Shown: positions 18,312 to 27,295 of the stretch, one piece after another
How positions within the stretch are numbered: position 1 is the first letter of the stretch
How the letters are laid out: every line of letters begins with the position of its first letter
NCBI RefSeq assembly: GCF_902706095.1
Contig: NZ_CACSJP010000001.1
Location: 868,001-932,000, forward strand
DNA length: 64,000 nt
Source of the DNA: Rhizobium sp. 18065
GTDB lineage: Bacteria > Pseudomonadota > Alphaproteobacteria > Rhizobiales > Rhizobiaceae
Reading direction: 5' to 3'
Notes under the pieces: generated by a model
The model's input: only the letters and a program-made list of their open reading frames with translations
Database searches by the model: none
Told to the model about the DNA's origin: nothing
Program-made: the position numbers and the translations under genes

Positions 18312-19328
18312 TCAGTTCACCCGGGCGATGCAGAAGTCGATCACGTCGTTGAGCGCGTCTTTCCACGGCGTTTCCGGCAAGGGTGCCAGCGCATCGCGGG
18401 CGATCGTACCGTAATGCTGCGCCCGCTGGATCGTTTCGCTGAGTGCACCATAGCGGCTGATCAGCCCCAGGGCCTTTTCGAGCCGGGCGTCGTCGTTCTG
18501 GCCGCCTTCGATCGATTCCCGCCAGAAGTCGCGTTCGGTGGATGTACCGCGGCGGTAGGACAGGATCACCGGCAGGGTAATCTTGCCTTCGCGGAAATCG
18601 TCGCCGACATTCTTGCCGAGATCGGCAGCCTTGCCGCCGTAGTCCAGCGCGTCGTCGACCAGCTGGAAGGCGAGGCCGAGATTCATGCCGTAGGATTTCA
18701 GCGCATTGCGCGTCGCCTTGTCAGTCTGGGCGACGATCGGTCCGACTTCGGCAGCCGCTGCAAACAGCGCGGCCGTCTTGGCCCGGATCACCGACAGATA
18801 GTCGTCTTCGGTGGTCTCCATGTTCTTGGCGACGGACAGCTGCAGCACTTCGCCTTCGGCGATCACCGAGGCCGCCGTCGACAGCACGTCGAGCGCATCG
18901 AGCGAGCCGACATCGACCATCATCCGGAAAGCCTGGCCGAGCAGGAAGTCGCCGACCAGAACGCTGGCCTGGTTGCCCCAGATGGTGCGCGCCGTCGATT
19001 TGCCACGCCGGAGATCGCTTTCGTCGACCACGTCGTCATGCAAAAGCGTTGCCGTGTGCATGAATTCGACCGCGGTCGCCAGCTTGATGTGATGCTCGCC
19101 CTCGTAGCCGAACATCGAGGCGGTCGCCAAAGTCAGCATCGGCCGCAGCCGCTTGCCGCCCGATGAAATCAGGTGGTTGGCGACTTCCGGGATCATCTGA
19201 ACGTCCGAGCCCGCCTTCGACAGGATCAGCTGGTTCACCCGTTCCATGCCGCTTTTGGTCAGGTCCACCAAGGGCTTGATGGAAGCCTGTTTGTTTTTGT
19301 TTTCCTCAAGCGGTATGACTACGCCCAA
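18312..19328 (-). CDS. ispB: Polyprenyl (octaprenyl/decaprenyl) diphosphate synthase
   Basis: A 338-residue trans-prenyltransferase that builds the isoprenoid tail of ubiquinone from farnesyl and isopentenyl diphosphates. Both aspartate-rich motifs are present: LLHDDVVDESDLRRG (first) and FQLVDDALDYGG (second); GGKRLRPML is also intact. I choose a TTG start at 19328, preceded by AGGAG, which gives the rhizobial N-terminus MGVVIPLEENKNKQAS. The family makes C40-C50 chains; the length cannot be read from sequence here. ubiA at 60.6 kb would use the product. Confidence 0.93.
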   Translation of the reverse strand: MGVVIPLEENKNKQASIKPLVDLTKSGMERVNQLILSKAGSDVQMIPEVANHLISSGGKRLRPMLTLATASMFGYEGEHHIKLATAVEFMHTATLLHDDVVDESDLRRGKSTARTIWGNQASVLVGDFLLGQAFRMMVDVGSLDALDVLSTAASVIAEGEVLQLSVAKNMETTEDDYLSVIRAKTAALFAAAAEVGPIVAQTDKATRNALKSYGMNLGLAFQLVDDALDYGGKAADLGKNVGDDFREGKITLPVILSYRRGTSTERDFWRESIEGGQNDDARLEKALGLISRYGALSETIQRAQHYGTIARDALAPLPETPWKDALNDVIDFCIARVN

Positions 19329-19434
19329 CGCACCGGACTCCTGTTCAATTCTGTCTCGACAATAAAAAGCCGCGGCACCCTCGGCAAGGGGCGAATTGTC
19401 CCGGAACGGTAAAGAAGAAGGTTTTCTGGATAAA

Positions 19435-19665
19435 ATGCACGAGATCATCCGTTCGAACGACATTGTCCTTCTCTCCTTTGCCGAAAGCCTGATGCGCGAT
19501 GCCGGGATCTCCGTGATGATAGCCGACCAGCAGATGAGCATTCTTGAAGGATCGCTGGGCATGCTGCAGCGCAGGCTGCTGGTCGATTCAGACGAGGTCG
19601 ATCAGGCACGGCGGATCCTGACGGATGCGGGCCTTGCGGCCGAGCTGAGAGACAACGAGGCCTGA
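19435..19665 (+). CDS. DUF2007 family protein
   Basis: A 76-residue DUF2007 protein: MHEIIRSNDIVLLSFAESLM followed by RDAGISVMIADQQMS and a C-terminal helix ending LTDAGLAAEL. DUF2007 is a small ferredoxin-like alpha/beta fold annotated as a putative signal-transducing protein, with no proven function. ATG 19435 follows a weak GGA site; the frame extends 13 codons upstream to a TTG. It is followed after six bases by the methyltransferase gene, so the two are probably co-transcribed. It is divergent from ispB. Confidence 0.85.
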   Translation: MHEIIRSNDIVLLSFAESLMRDAGISVMIADQQMSILEGSLGMLQRRLLVDSDEVDQARRILTDAGLAAELRDNEA

Positions 19666-19671
19666 AGCCCG

Positions 19672-20457
19672 ATGTTGCTCCAGCCGACCACCGAAACAAT
19701 CGACGCCTTTCACCGCGGCCGCTTCCATCTGGTCCAGCCGCGCGGCCGGGGCCACAGGGCTGGTATGGATGCGATGCTGCTTGCATCGCTGGTGTTGCAG
19801 GACGGTCCATGTCGTGTGGCGGACCTGGGGGCGGGGGCGGGTGCTGCCGGATTTGCCGTGGCCTCGCGCCTGCCGGGTGCCGCAGTGGTGCTCGTTGAAC
19901 GCTCGGCGGACATGGCGGAATTTGCCCGCAAGAGCCTCGCACTGGTTGAAAACGCACAATTCGCCAGCCGTATATCGGTTCTCGAAACGGACGTCACGTT
20001 GACCGGTCGTGCCCGGTTTGCCGCCGGCCTTGGTGATAACAGTTTCCATCATGTGATCATGAACCCGCCGTTCAACGATGCCAGCGACCGTCGGGCGCCG
20101 GATGCCTTGAAAGCCGAAGCACATGCGATGACCGAAAATCTGTTCGAAAGCTGGATCCGAACCGCTGGCGCCATCGCCATGTCCGGTGGACAATTGTCGC
20201 TGATCGCGAGGCCGCAATCGATCGCCGAGATCATTTCCGCCTGCGACCGCCGCTTCGGCGGCGTCGAGATAACCGCCATCCATCCGCGGCCGGGCGAAAA
20301 CGCGACGCGCATTCTGGTGACCGCGATCAAGGGGTCGCGGGCGCGTCTGCAATTGCGCGCGCCGCTTTTGATGCATGACCGCGAAGACAGCCATGCCTTC
20401 GCGCCTCTCGTCGATGACCTGAACAACGGCCGCGTCGGCTACGTCCGCCTGCGTTGA
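19672..20457 (+). CDS. N6-adenine-type methyltransferase, TrmN6-like
   Basis: A 261-residue class I SAM methyltransferase. VADLGAGAGAAGFAVASRLP is the SAM-binding motif I, VLVERSADMAEFAR the acidic motif II, and HHVIMNPPFN the NPPF catalytic motif used by enzymes that methylate exocyclic amines. The layout matches the YfiC/TrmN6 group, which methylates A37 of tRNA-Val; glutamine N5 methylation is another possible activity of NPPF enzymes. It begins six bases after the DUF2007 gene. Confidence 0.82.
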   Translation: MLLQPTTETIDAFHRGRFHLVQPRGRGHRAGMDAMLLASLVLQDGPCRVADLGAGAGAAGFAVASRLPGAAVVLVERSADMAEFARKSLALVENAQFASRISVLETDVTLTGRARFAAGLGDNSFHHVIMNPPFNDASDRRAPDALKAEAHAMTENLFESWIRTAGAIAMSGGQLSLIARPQSIAEIISACDRRFGGVEITAIHPRPGENATRILVTAIKGSRARLQLRAPLLMHDREDSHAFAPLVDDLNNGRVGYVRLR

Positions 20458-20552
20458 TCGTGCGTCGCCCGAATTTTGCATGCAGCCATTGCGTTTGGGG
20501 GCCGGCGTCTTACATCTCGACAAGGTTTTGACAGGTAGGAGATAGTGCGTCC

Positions 20553-21416
20553 ATGGCAGATTTTTTGAAGCGGCTGGTGCCGAAACGCTTCCGCAAGCAG
20601 GGGACCGTCATCCCTGTCGTGCGTCTGCATGGTGCAATCATGAGCGGTGGCTCAAAGTTCCGGCCCGCGCTTAATCTTGCCAGTGTCGCGCCGCAGCTGG
20701 AAAAGGCCTTCGCCATGAAGGACAGTCCGGCCGTCGCTCTGTCGATCAATTCTCCCGGCGGTTCGCCGGTCCAGTCGCGCATGATCTTTGACCGTATCCG
20801 CGCCCTTGCCGAAGAGAAGAACAAGCGCGTCCTCGTTTTCGTCGAGGATGTGGCTGCGTCGGGCGGTTATATGCTCGCGATTGCCGGCGACGAGATCATT
20901 GTCGACGCGACCTCGATTGTCGGCTCCATCGGCGTGGTCTCCGGCGGCTTCGGTTTCCCGGAGCTTTTGAAGAAGATTGGCGTCGAGCGCCGCGTCTATA
21001 CCGCTGGCGAAAACAAGGCGATCCTCGATCCCTTCCAGCCGGAAAAAGAAGGCGACATCGAATATCTCAAGACCCTGCAGCTGGAGATCCACGAGATCTT
21101 TATCGACATGGTCAAGGCTCGGCGCGGCGTGCTTCTGGCCGACGATCCGACCTTGTTCTCCGGCCTGTTCTGGACAGGCCGTCGCGGCGTCGAACTTGGC
21201 CTTGTCGACCGGCTCGGCAATATGCGCCAGGAAATCAAGACGCGGTATGGCAAGGATGCCAGGCTGGAACTGATCAGCGGTTCCAAGAGCCTGTTCGGCA
21301 AGCGCGTGACGGGCGTTGATGCCTTCGGTTCCATCGACCAGATTGCTGCTCAGGCCGTGTCGGGACTTGCCGACACACTTGAGGAAAAGGCATTGTGGTC
21401 GCGCTACGGTCTTTGA
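20553..21416 (+). CDS. S49 family serine peptidase, SppA/SohB-like
   Basis: A 287-residue peptidase of the S49 (protease IV) family. The nucleophile is Ser103 in VAASGGYMLA and the general base is Lys155 in TAGENKAILDP. The 52-residue spacing equals that of the Ser-Lys dyad in Bacillus SppA. INSPGGSPVQSRMIFDRIR is the conserved oxyanion-side segment. Homologues degrade cleaved signal peptides at the membrane. No strong N-terminal membrane helix is visible, so it may be peripheral or cytosolic. The 63-residue membrane protein gene follows 41 bp later. Confidence 0.9.
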   Translation: MADFLKRLVPKRFRKQGTVIPVVRLHGAIMSGGSKFRPALNLASVAPQLEKAFAMKDSPAVALSINSPGGSPVQSRMIFDRIRALAEEKNKRVLVFVEDVAASGGYMLAIAGDEIIVDATSIVGSIGVVSGGFGFPELLKKIGVERRVYTAGENKAILDPFQPEKEGDIEYLKTLQLEIHEIFIDMVKARRGVLLADDPTLFSGLFWTGRRGVELGLVDRLGNMRQEIKTRYGKDARLELISGSKSLFGKRVTGVDAFGSIDQIAAQAVSGLADTLEEKALWSRYGL

Positions 21417-21457
21417 CCTCGGCACGACAACAATAAGATGCGACGGGGCGAGGGGAT

Positions 21458-21649
21458 ATGGCGCAACTGATATTTTTCGGCCTGCTGTTCGGCGGCGGCT
21501 GGCTGCTCTACCGGAAATTTGTCAGCGATGCGGAAAGGCTGGCAAAGAAGTCTCGTGCAGCCGAGAAGGAGCGCGAGACCGGCGCCATCGGCACGCTGAT
21601 CCAGGACAAGGAAACCGGCGAATACCGGGTGAGGCGCGAAGACGAATAG
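21458..21649 (+). CDS. Small single-pass membrane protein, unknown function
   Basis: A 63-residue protein that I do not recognise by name. Residues 1-20 (MAQLIFFGLLFGGGWLLYRK) form one membrane helix followed by a positive anchor. Residues 21-63 are highly charged with helical Lys/Arg/Glu repeats. An A/G-rich GGCGAGGGG sequence lies just before the ATG. It follows the S49 peptidase by 41 bp and may be co-transcribed with it. Its codon pattern resembles its neighbours, so I consider it real. Confidence 0.7.
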   Translation: MAQLIFFGLLFGGGWLLYRKFVSDAERLAKKSRAAEKERETGAIGTLIQDKETGEYRVRREDE

Positions 21650-21702
21650 TCTTGGCCTGCGAGAGGGGTGCCTGCGTTTGGCCGAAGTCTTGAGGATTAC
21701 CG

Positions 21703-22356
21703 ATGGCAGATGAAGCGCAGCCTGATGATGCAACCGTGCTTCAAGCACGCGATCATTGGAACAATGTCTATCGTCACAAGGCCGAAAACGAAGTCAGCTG
21801 GTATGAGGAGCGTCCCGATCTGTCCGTGTCGCTGTTGCGCTCGGCCGGCATCGGTCTGGAAGCGGCCGTCGTTGATGTCGGTGGTGGAGCCTCGGCACTG
21901 GTGGATGCCCTGATCGGCGCCGGACAGGCCCATGTCACGGTAGTTGACCTGTCCGCTGCCGCTCTCGATCGCGCCCGACAACGCCTGTCAGGTGCGAGCG
22001 GGATCGACTGGGTCGTCGCCGACGCGCGCGCCTGGAGACCTGAGCGGCATTTCGACGCTTGGCACGACAGGGCCGCATTCCATTTCCTGACCGAAACCGG
22101 CGACCAGAGCGCCTATGTCGCCGTTTTGAAATCAGCGCTGCTGCCCGGAGGCGTGGCGGTTATCGGCACGTTTGCGCCGGACGGACCGGAAAAATGCAGC
22201 GGTCTCCCGGTTGTCCGTCACGACGGCAAAAGCCTGCAACGGTTGCTCGGTCCCGATTTTGATCTGCTCGGCAGTATCAGCCATGAGCATCATACGCCGT
22301 GGGGATCGGTGCAAAAATTCCAGTTCAGCACATTCCGCCGGCGCGGCACGCTTTGA
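21703..22356 (+). CDS. Class I SAM-dependent methyltransferase
   Basis: A 217-residue methyltransferase with the SAM-binding motif AAVVDVGGGASALVDALI (about residues 52-69), the acidic loop VTVVDLSAAALDRAR, and DWVVADARAW. The N-terminal HWNNVYRHKAENEVSWYEERP segment is typical of a bacterial group annotated simply as class I methyltransferase, related to thiopurine/tellurite-type enzymes. The substrate is unknown. It stands between the S49 block and the histidine kinase. Confidence 0.8.
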   Translation: MADEAQPDDATVLQARDHWNNVYRHKAENEVSWYEERPDLSVSLLRSAGIGLEAAVVDVGGGASALVDALIGAGQAHVTVVDLSAAALDRARQRLSGASGIDWVVADARAWRPERHFDAWHDRAAFHFLTETGDQSAYVAVLKSALLPGGVAVIGTFAPDGPEKCSGLPVVRHDGKSLQRLLGPDFDLLGSISHEHHTPWGSVQKFQFSTFRRRGTL

Positions 22357-22575
22357 TTCCACGCGTTTCGCTCCGGCCCGACGTCTTGAGTTGCCGCGTG
22401 TTTCGCCCTATTTTGCCAATCAATTGATCAATATGCCGGGCGGAGAAGCAAAGGCTCTTCTGCCGGCTGGTGACGATGGCCTCGAAGGGGTAGCACTATT
22501 CGCACGCAGGAATTCCTCAAGACCGGCGGAGAGGCTGCAAATGAAATTTGCAGTTTTGATTGGGCCTCGACCGAG

Positions 22576-23631
22576 TTGGGGCCGATCGATCATTGGCCGC
22601 AGTCGCTGAAAACCACGCTCCGACTTGTTCTCTCTTCTGGTCAACCCATGTGTTTCTGGTGGGGTGACGACCTGCTGCAGTTTCACAACGATGCCTATAT
22701 GCCGATGCTGGGCAAGCGCCAGCCTGCGATTGGCAAGCCGTTCAAGGAGCTTTGGGCCGATGTCTGGGAGGACGTGCTTCCTTTCGTCCGCAGTGCTCTT
22801 GCCGGCAAGGGCACCTGGATCGAAAACCTGCCGCTTATCATGACCCGCAACGGTTACGAGGAGCAGACCTATTTTACCTTTTCCTACAGTCCGCTCCATG
22901 ACGATGCCGGTGATATCCGCGGCATCTTGAATGTCGTCACGGAAACGACAGGGGCAATGAGGGATCGCGAGGCCCTCGAACAGGCTTATGCCGGTGCAAC
23001 GAGCCATATCCTTGAGCGCGAACAGCATGAGCAGGAACTCAAGCTTCTCAATCGCGAACTCGCCCACCGGATGAAAAACACCCTGGCGATGGTCCAGTCG
23101 ATCATCAGTCAGACCCTGCGCGGCGCCTCGTCCCTGTCGGACGCGGCCTCGACGATATCCGCCCGCATTCAGGCGCTGGCCAAGGCACAGGATCTGCTCA
23201 CCGGCATGAGCGTGACGGCAGCCGAGGTGTCGGCGATCGCCAATGCCGCCGTCGCTCCCCACAGCGACAGCGAGACGCGCTTCCAGATGCAGGGTCCGAA
23301 CGTTTTTCTGTCGGCGCAACAGGCGCTTGGCCTGTCGTTGGCCATTCATGAGCTGGCGACCAATGCGACCAAATACGGTGCCCTGTCCTCGCCGGGCGGG
23401 CGTGTCGAAGTCAGTTGGGCCCGGCAGGGGGAGGAGGGCTTCTTCTTTGACTGGCGCGAAAGCGGTGGTCCGCCGGTCAGGGAACCGAGCCGTCGCGGCT
23501 TCGGCTCGAGGCTGACGGAGCGCGTTGTCTCGGACCTGTTCAAGGGCGAGGCAAAGATCCACTTCCTGCCGGACGGCGTGATCTTCTCGCTCAGCGGCCG
23601 GTTGAACCAGGCCGCCGATCTGGATCGCTAG
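22576..23631 (+). CDS. HWE-family sensor histidine kinase, 5' end frameshifted
   Basis: An HWE-type kinase. Residues about 15-125 form a PAS-like sensor domain. AHRMKNTLAMVQSIISQTL holds the phospho-accepting His, IHELATNATKYGALS is the N box, and FFDWRES carries the W-x-E. The frame opens with a TTG at 22576 inside what looks like the PAS domain. Conserved sequence continues upstream in the same frame (FLKTGGEAANEICSFDWAST) back to 22492 but finds no start. ATG 22476 reads MASKG and then hits TAG. Removing one G from GGGG at 22487-22490 joins the two into a full-length protein. So this is either a sequence error, a real frameshift, or a homopolymer switch. Confidence 0.8.
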   Translation: MGPIDHWPQSLKTTLRLVLSSGQPMCFWWGDDLLQFHNDAYMPMLGKRQPAIGKPFKELWADVWEDVLPFVRSALAGKGTWIENLPLIMTRNGYEEQTYFTFSYSPLHDDAGDIRGILNVVTETTGAMRDREALEQAYAGATSHILEREQHEQELKLLNRELAHRMKNTLAMVQSIISQTLRGASSLSDAASTISARIQALAKAQDLLTGMSVTAAEVSAIANAAVAPHSDSETRFQMQGPNVFLSAQQALGLSLAIHELATNATKYGALSSPGGRVEVSWARQGEEGFFFDWRESGGPPVREPSRRGFGSRLTERVVSDLFKGEAKIHFLPDGVIFSLSGRLNQAADLDR

Positions 23632-23741
23632 GCCGCAATCGCGCGCGGGCGCCGGCAATCCTCTCCACATGCTTGACCCGTCAGCTCCATCGTGGCACCA
23701 GACGGGCCACGCATTTTTAGCCAAGTTCTGGACGATATCCC

Positions 23742-24698
23742 ATGACCACGTCTCTTGCCCCGCATATGGACCCGAAGCGTTCCTTCCAGGCGCTGATCCT
23801 GACTTTGCATGCCTATTGGGCCGACAAGGGCTGCGCCGTGCTGCAGCCCTACGACATGGAAGTGGGCGCGGGCACGTTCCATCCGGCAACGACGCTGCGT
23901 GCGCTGGGCCCAAAGCCCTGGAAGGCTGCCTATGTCCAGCCCTCGCGTCGTCCTTCGGATGGTCGCTACGGCGAAAACCCCAACCGCATGCAGCATTACT
24001 ACCAGTATCAGGTCATCCTGAAGCCCAATCCGTCCAACCTGCAGGAGCTGTATCTTGGCTCTCTCAAGGCCATCGGCCTCGACCCGCTGCTGCATGACGT
24101 GCGCTTCGTCGAGGACGACTGGGAAAGCCCGACGCTTGGCGCCTGGGGTCTCGGCTGGGAATGCTGGTGCGATGGCATGGAAGTTTCGCAGTTCACCTAT
24201 TTTCAGGCCGTCTGCGGCATCGACGTCTCGCCGGTCGCCGGCGAACTGACCTATGGCCTCGAGCGCCTCGCCATGTATGTTCAGGGCGTCGACAACGTCT
24301 ACGACCTGAACTTCAATGGCCGCGAAGGCGAAGAGAAGATCTCCTACGGCGACGTCTTCCTGCAGGCCGAGCAGGAATATTCCCGCCACAACTTCGAATT
24401 CGCCAATACCGAGATGCTGCATCGCCACTTCATAGATGCCGAGACCGAATGCAAGGCGCTTCTCGCCGCCGGCGCTCCGTCGGACAACGACAACCAGCGC
24501 CTGCACAAATGCGTCTTCCCGGCATACGATCAGTGCATCAAGGCAAGTCATGTCTTCAACCTGCTAGATGCCCGCGGCGTGATCTCGGTCACCGAGCGCC
24601 AGAGCTATATCCTGCGCGTGCGCACGCTCGCCAAGGCCTGCGGCGAGGCGTTTCTGCTGACCGATGCCGGCGGTGTGAATTTCGGCAAGGTGGCCTGA
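23742..24698 (+). CDS. glyQ: Glycine--tRNA ligase alpha subunit
   Basis: A 318-residue alpha subunit of the bacterial heterotetrameric GlyRS, which activates glycine and charges tRNA-Gly together with the beta subunit. Conserved segments include [58 protein letters not shown] and the motif 3-like [17 protein letters not shown]. glyS, which encodes the beta subunit, lies 4.7 kb downstream, separated by a toxin-antitoxin pair and the lemA-aroA-DUF2207 block. In many bacteria the two genes are adjacent. Confidence 0.97.
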   Translation: MTTSLAPHMDPKRSFQALILTLHAYWADKGCAVLQPYDMEVGAGTFHPATTLRALGPKPWKAAYVQPSRRPSDGRYGENPNRMQHYYQYQVILKPNPSNLQELYLGSLKAIGLDPLLHDVRFVEDDWESPTLGAWGLGWECWCDGMEVSQFTYFQAVCGIDVSPVAGELTYGLERLAMYVQGVDNVYDLNFNGREGEEKISYGDVFLQAEQEYSRHNFEFANTEMLHRHFIDAETECKALLAAGAPSDNDNQRLHKCVFPAYDQCIKASHVFNLLDARGVISVTERQSYILRVRTLAKACGEAFLLTDAGGVNFGKVA

Positions 24699-24721
24699 TA
24701 CAAGGCTATGTGACGCTGCCC

Positions 24722-25012
24722 TCAGGCGGCGTCGTTGCGCTCGAGAGACAGTCGGAAACCCAGGGCGTTGACCACTTTTTGCACCGTCTGGTATCGCAGC
24801 TTCGATCCGGATTTCAGCCCTTTGTAAAGGCTTTCCCGACCAAGGCCTGAAAGCTCGGCTATCTGCGACATGCCCCTGGCCTTGGCGACATGCCCCAAGG
24901 CTGTAATAAAAACGTCGGGATTTTCGTCTTCGATCGCCAGTTCCAGATATTCAAGCATCGCCTCGGGGTCGTCGAGGTAATCAGCGATCTCAAATTTTCT
25001 GGTTACGGTCAT
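24722..25012 (-). CDS. HigA-type antitoxin, addiction module antidote
   Basis: A 96-residue antidote protein of the putative-addiction-module family (TIGR02684 type). FEIADYLDDPEAMLEYLELA is the N-terminal family signature. The helix-turn-helix is ARGMSQIAELSGLGRESLYK, followed by VQKVVNALGF. It binds the toxin and, through the HTH, its own promoter. An in-frame ATG at 25027 overlaps the toxin stop (ATGA); ATG 25012 fits the family N-terminus better. It is encoded downstream of the toxin, the higBA order. Confidence 0.85.
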   Translation of the reverse strand: MTVTRKFEIADYLDDPEAMLEYLELAIEDENPDVFITALGHVAKARGMSQIAELSGLGRESLYKGLKSGSKLRYQTVQKVVNALGFRLSLERNDAA

Positions 25013-25023
25013 GTTCGCTTCTT

Positions 25024-25314
25024 TCATAGGCTACCAGCCATCGCGATGGCCTTCTTGATGTCCCGTTTCTGCGAAGACTTGTCGCCGCCGATCAGAAGCA
25101 GGTAAACGGTAACGCCACGACGGGTATAATAGACCCGGTACCCTGGCCCGTGGTGGATGCGCATTTCGAAGACGTCTGCGCCCACCGGTGCACAGTCGCC
25201 GAAATTACCCTGTTCTGCCGATGTCAGCCGGGCAAGAATTCGAAGCTTGCCTGTCCGGTCCTTGAGTGACCGTAGCCATTCGTCGAAGGATTCCGTTTTT
25301 TCAAGCGTGTCCAT
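25024..25314 (-). CDS. RelE/HigB-type toxin of a type II TA module
   Basis: A 96-residue RelE/ParE-fold toxin (phage-derived Gp49-like, TIGR02683 type). The signature runs SFDEWLRSLKDRTGKLRILA, then FGDCAPVGADVFEMRIHHGP, GYRVYYTRRG, and GGDKSSQKRDIKKA at the C-terminus. RelE-type toxins cleave mRNA on the ribosome. The start at 25314 lies just after a perfect palindrome that is probably the operator. It is convergent with glyQ and divergent from lemA. Confidence 0.87.
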   Translation of the reverse strand: MDTLEKTESFDEWLRSLKDRTGKLRILARLTSAEQGNFGDCAPVGADVFEMRIHHGPGYRVYYTRRGVTVYLLLIGGDKSSQKRDIKKAIAMAGSL

Positions 25315-25321
25315 CAGAATT

Positions 25322-25337
25322 GTATCCAATCGGATAC
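25322..25337 (-). promoter_or_regulatory. Palindromic operator of the higBA-like module
   Basis: GTATCC (25322-25327) and GGATAC (25332-25337) form a perfect inverted repeat with a 4-base spacer, seven bases upstream of the toxin start. TA modules are usually repressed by the toxin-antitoxin complex at such sites. Confidence 0.6.
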
Positions 25338-25433
25338 GGTTTTTCAACAGAGTTGCGCCACTCCATTTTCGTCTGCTCCGCTCTTCAATAAAGCGTCGTT
25401 TGCTTTAAGGTAACCGTCAACAACTGGGGGTCT

Positions 25434-25991
25434 ATGTATATGTTCACGACGCTTGCCATTATTGCCGCCATCGCCGCCTTCGTCGTCTTGATCTATAACG
25501 GCCTGGTGAAAGCCCGCCAGATGGCCGAAGAGGCCTGGTCGGGCATCGATGTCCAGCTCAAGCGCCGTGCCGACCTGATCCCCAACCTGATCGAGACGGT
25601 CAAGGGTTATGCCGGCCATGAAAAGGGCACGCTGGAAAGCGTCATCGAATTGCGCAACAAGGCCCAGGCCGTGCCCGCCGGCGATGTTGCAGGTCGTGCC
25701 GCCGCAGAAAGCCTTCTTGGTGCTGCCCTCGGCAAGATCGTCGCCCTTGCCGAAGCCTATCCGGACCTGAAGGCCAACGAGAACTTCGTCGAACTGCAGA
25801 AGTCGCTGGAAACCATCGAAGGCGAAATCCAGATGTCGCGGCGTTATTACAACGGCGCCGCCCGCGACCTGAACGTCAAGGTCGAGACCTTCCCCAACAA
25901 TCTCGTTGCCGGCCAGTTCGGCTTTTCCAAGAAGCCGTATTTCGAGATTGCCAACGAGGCCGACCGTGCGGTACCGACGGTCAAGTTCTGA
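25434..25991 (+). CDS. lemA: LemA family protein
   Basis: A 185-residue membrane-anchored protein. Residues 2-22 form one N-terminal membrane helix; the rest is the helical LemA domain: WSGIDVQLKRRADLIPNLIE, TVKGYAGHEKGTLESVIELR, and MSRRYYNGAARDLNVKVETF followed by FPNNLVAGQFGF. Its molecular role is unknown. In many genomes lemA sits beside genes for DUF2207 or TPM-domain proteins, as here, which suggests an envelope complex. aroA starts 36 bp after it. Confidence 0.93.
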   Translation: MYMFTTLAIIAAIAAFVVLIYNGLVKARQMAEEAWSGIDVQLKRRADLIPNLIETVKGYAGHEKGTLESVIELRNKAQAVPAGDVAGRAAAESLLGAALGKIVALAEAYPDLKANENFVELQKSLETIEGEIQMSRRYYNGAARDLNVKVETFPNNLVAGQFGFSKKPYFEIANEADRAVPTVKF

Positions 25992-26027
25992 CGTCTGCCC
26001 GCAGACGCACCCATCGAGACCGAGATC

Positions 26028-27290
26028 ATGAAGACTGACAGACTGACCATCCTTCCGCCTGCCCATGCCTTGACCGGCCGGGTGAGCCCTCCGGGCTCGA
26101 AGTCGATCACCAACCGCGCTCTGCTTCTGGCAGGTCTTGCCAAAGGCACGAGCCGGCTCACCGGCGCGCTGAAAAGCGATGACACCCGCTATATGGCGGA
26201 AGCCCTGCGTGCCATGGGCGTCACCGTCGACGAGCCGGATGCGACAACCTTCGTCGTCACCAGTTCCGGTGAGTTGAAGGCGCCGGCCGAACCGCTCTTC
26301 CTCGGCAATGCCGGCACCGCCACGCGCTTCCTGACGGCAGCGCTTGCGCTCGGCAAGGGCCGTTATGTCGTTGATGGCGACGAGCACATGCGCAAGCGGC
26401 CGATCAAGCCGCTGGTCGAGGCGCTGCAGTCGCTCGGCGTCGCGATTGCAGCCCCGTCCGGCTGCCCGCCGGTCGCGATCGATGCCAACGGATCGTTCAG
26501 GAAGAACCGTGTCACCATCGATGCCGGTCTCTCCAGCCAGTATGTATCGGCCCTGCAGATGGCAGCGGCCTGCGGCTCCGAACCTTTCACCATCGAGCTG
26601 GCCGGTGCCGATATCGGCGCCCGCGGTTATATCGACCTGACGTTGTCGGCCATGCGCGCCTTCGGTGCGAGAGTCGAACAGCCGACGCCGTCATCCTGGG
26701 TTATCCAGCCGACCGGCTACACCGCGACCGATTTCCACATCGAGCCGGATGCGTCGGCTGCCACTTACCTTTGGGGCGCCGAAGTCCTGACCGGCGGCAA
26801 GATCGATATCGGCACGCCGTCCGATGCCTTCACTCAGCCCGATGCCAAGGCCTATGACGTTATTGCCGCTTTCCCAAACATGCCTTCTGTCATCGATGGC
26901 AGCCAGATGCAGGACGCGATCCCGACGATTGCCGTGCTCGCTGCCTTCAACAATCACCCGGTGCGCTTCGTTGGCATAGCCAATCTGCGCGTCAAGGAAT
27001 GCGACCGCATCCGCGCGCTGTCGACCGGGCTGAACAACATCCGGGAAGGCCTGGCAACCGAGGAGGGCGACGATCTGATCGTGGCTGCCGATCCGTCGCT
27101 GTCCGGTCAGTCGCTGCCGGCTGACATAGACACCTTCGCCGATCATCGCATCGCCATGAGCTTTGCGCTGGCCGGCCTGAAGATCCGCGATATCACCATT
27201 CTCGACCCCGATTGCGTCGGCAAGACCTATCCCGACTACTGGAACGAACTCGCCTCGCTTGGTGTCGAACAGGCCAGAACCAACGGATAA
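26028..27290 (+). CDS. aroA: 3-phosphoshikimate 1-carboxyvinyltransferase (EPSPS)
   Basis: A 420-residue EPSP synthase, which transfers the enolpyruvyl group of PEP to shikimate 3-phosphate. Active-site segments are complete: [52 protein letters not shown] and GKTYPDYW. It is of the class I-like GSKSITNR type, unlike the class II enzyme (GDKSISHR) usual in Agrobacterium and Rhizobium, so it may be a second copy. Gly96 and Thr97 are kept, but the residue matching Pro101 of E. coli EPSPS is Phe101. Its place between lemA and DUF2207, five bases before the latter, is unusual for an aromatic amino acid gene. Confidence 0.93.
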   Translation: MKTDRLTILPPAHALTGRVSPPGSKSITNRALLLAGLAKGTSRLTGALKSDDTRYMAEALRAMGVTVDEPDATTFVVTSSGELKAPAEPLFLGNAGTATRFLTAALALGKGRYVVDGDEHMRKRPIKPLVEALQSLGVAIAAPSGCPPVAIDANGSFRKNRVTIDAGLSSQYVSALQMAAACGSEPFTIELAGADIGARGYIDLTLSAMRAFGARVEQPTPSSWVIQPTGYTATDFHIEPDASAATYLWGAEVLTGGKIDIGTPSDAFTQPDAKAYDVIAAFPNMPSVIDGSQMQDAIPTIAVLAAFNNHPVRFVGIANLRVKECDRIRALSTGLNNIREGLATEEGDDLIVAADPSLSGQSLPADIDTFADHRIAMSFALAGLKIRDITILDPDCVGKTYPDYWNELASLGVEQARTNG

Positions 27291-27295
27291 TCACA

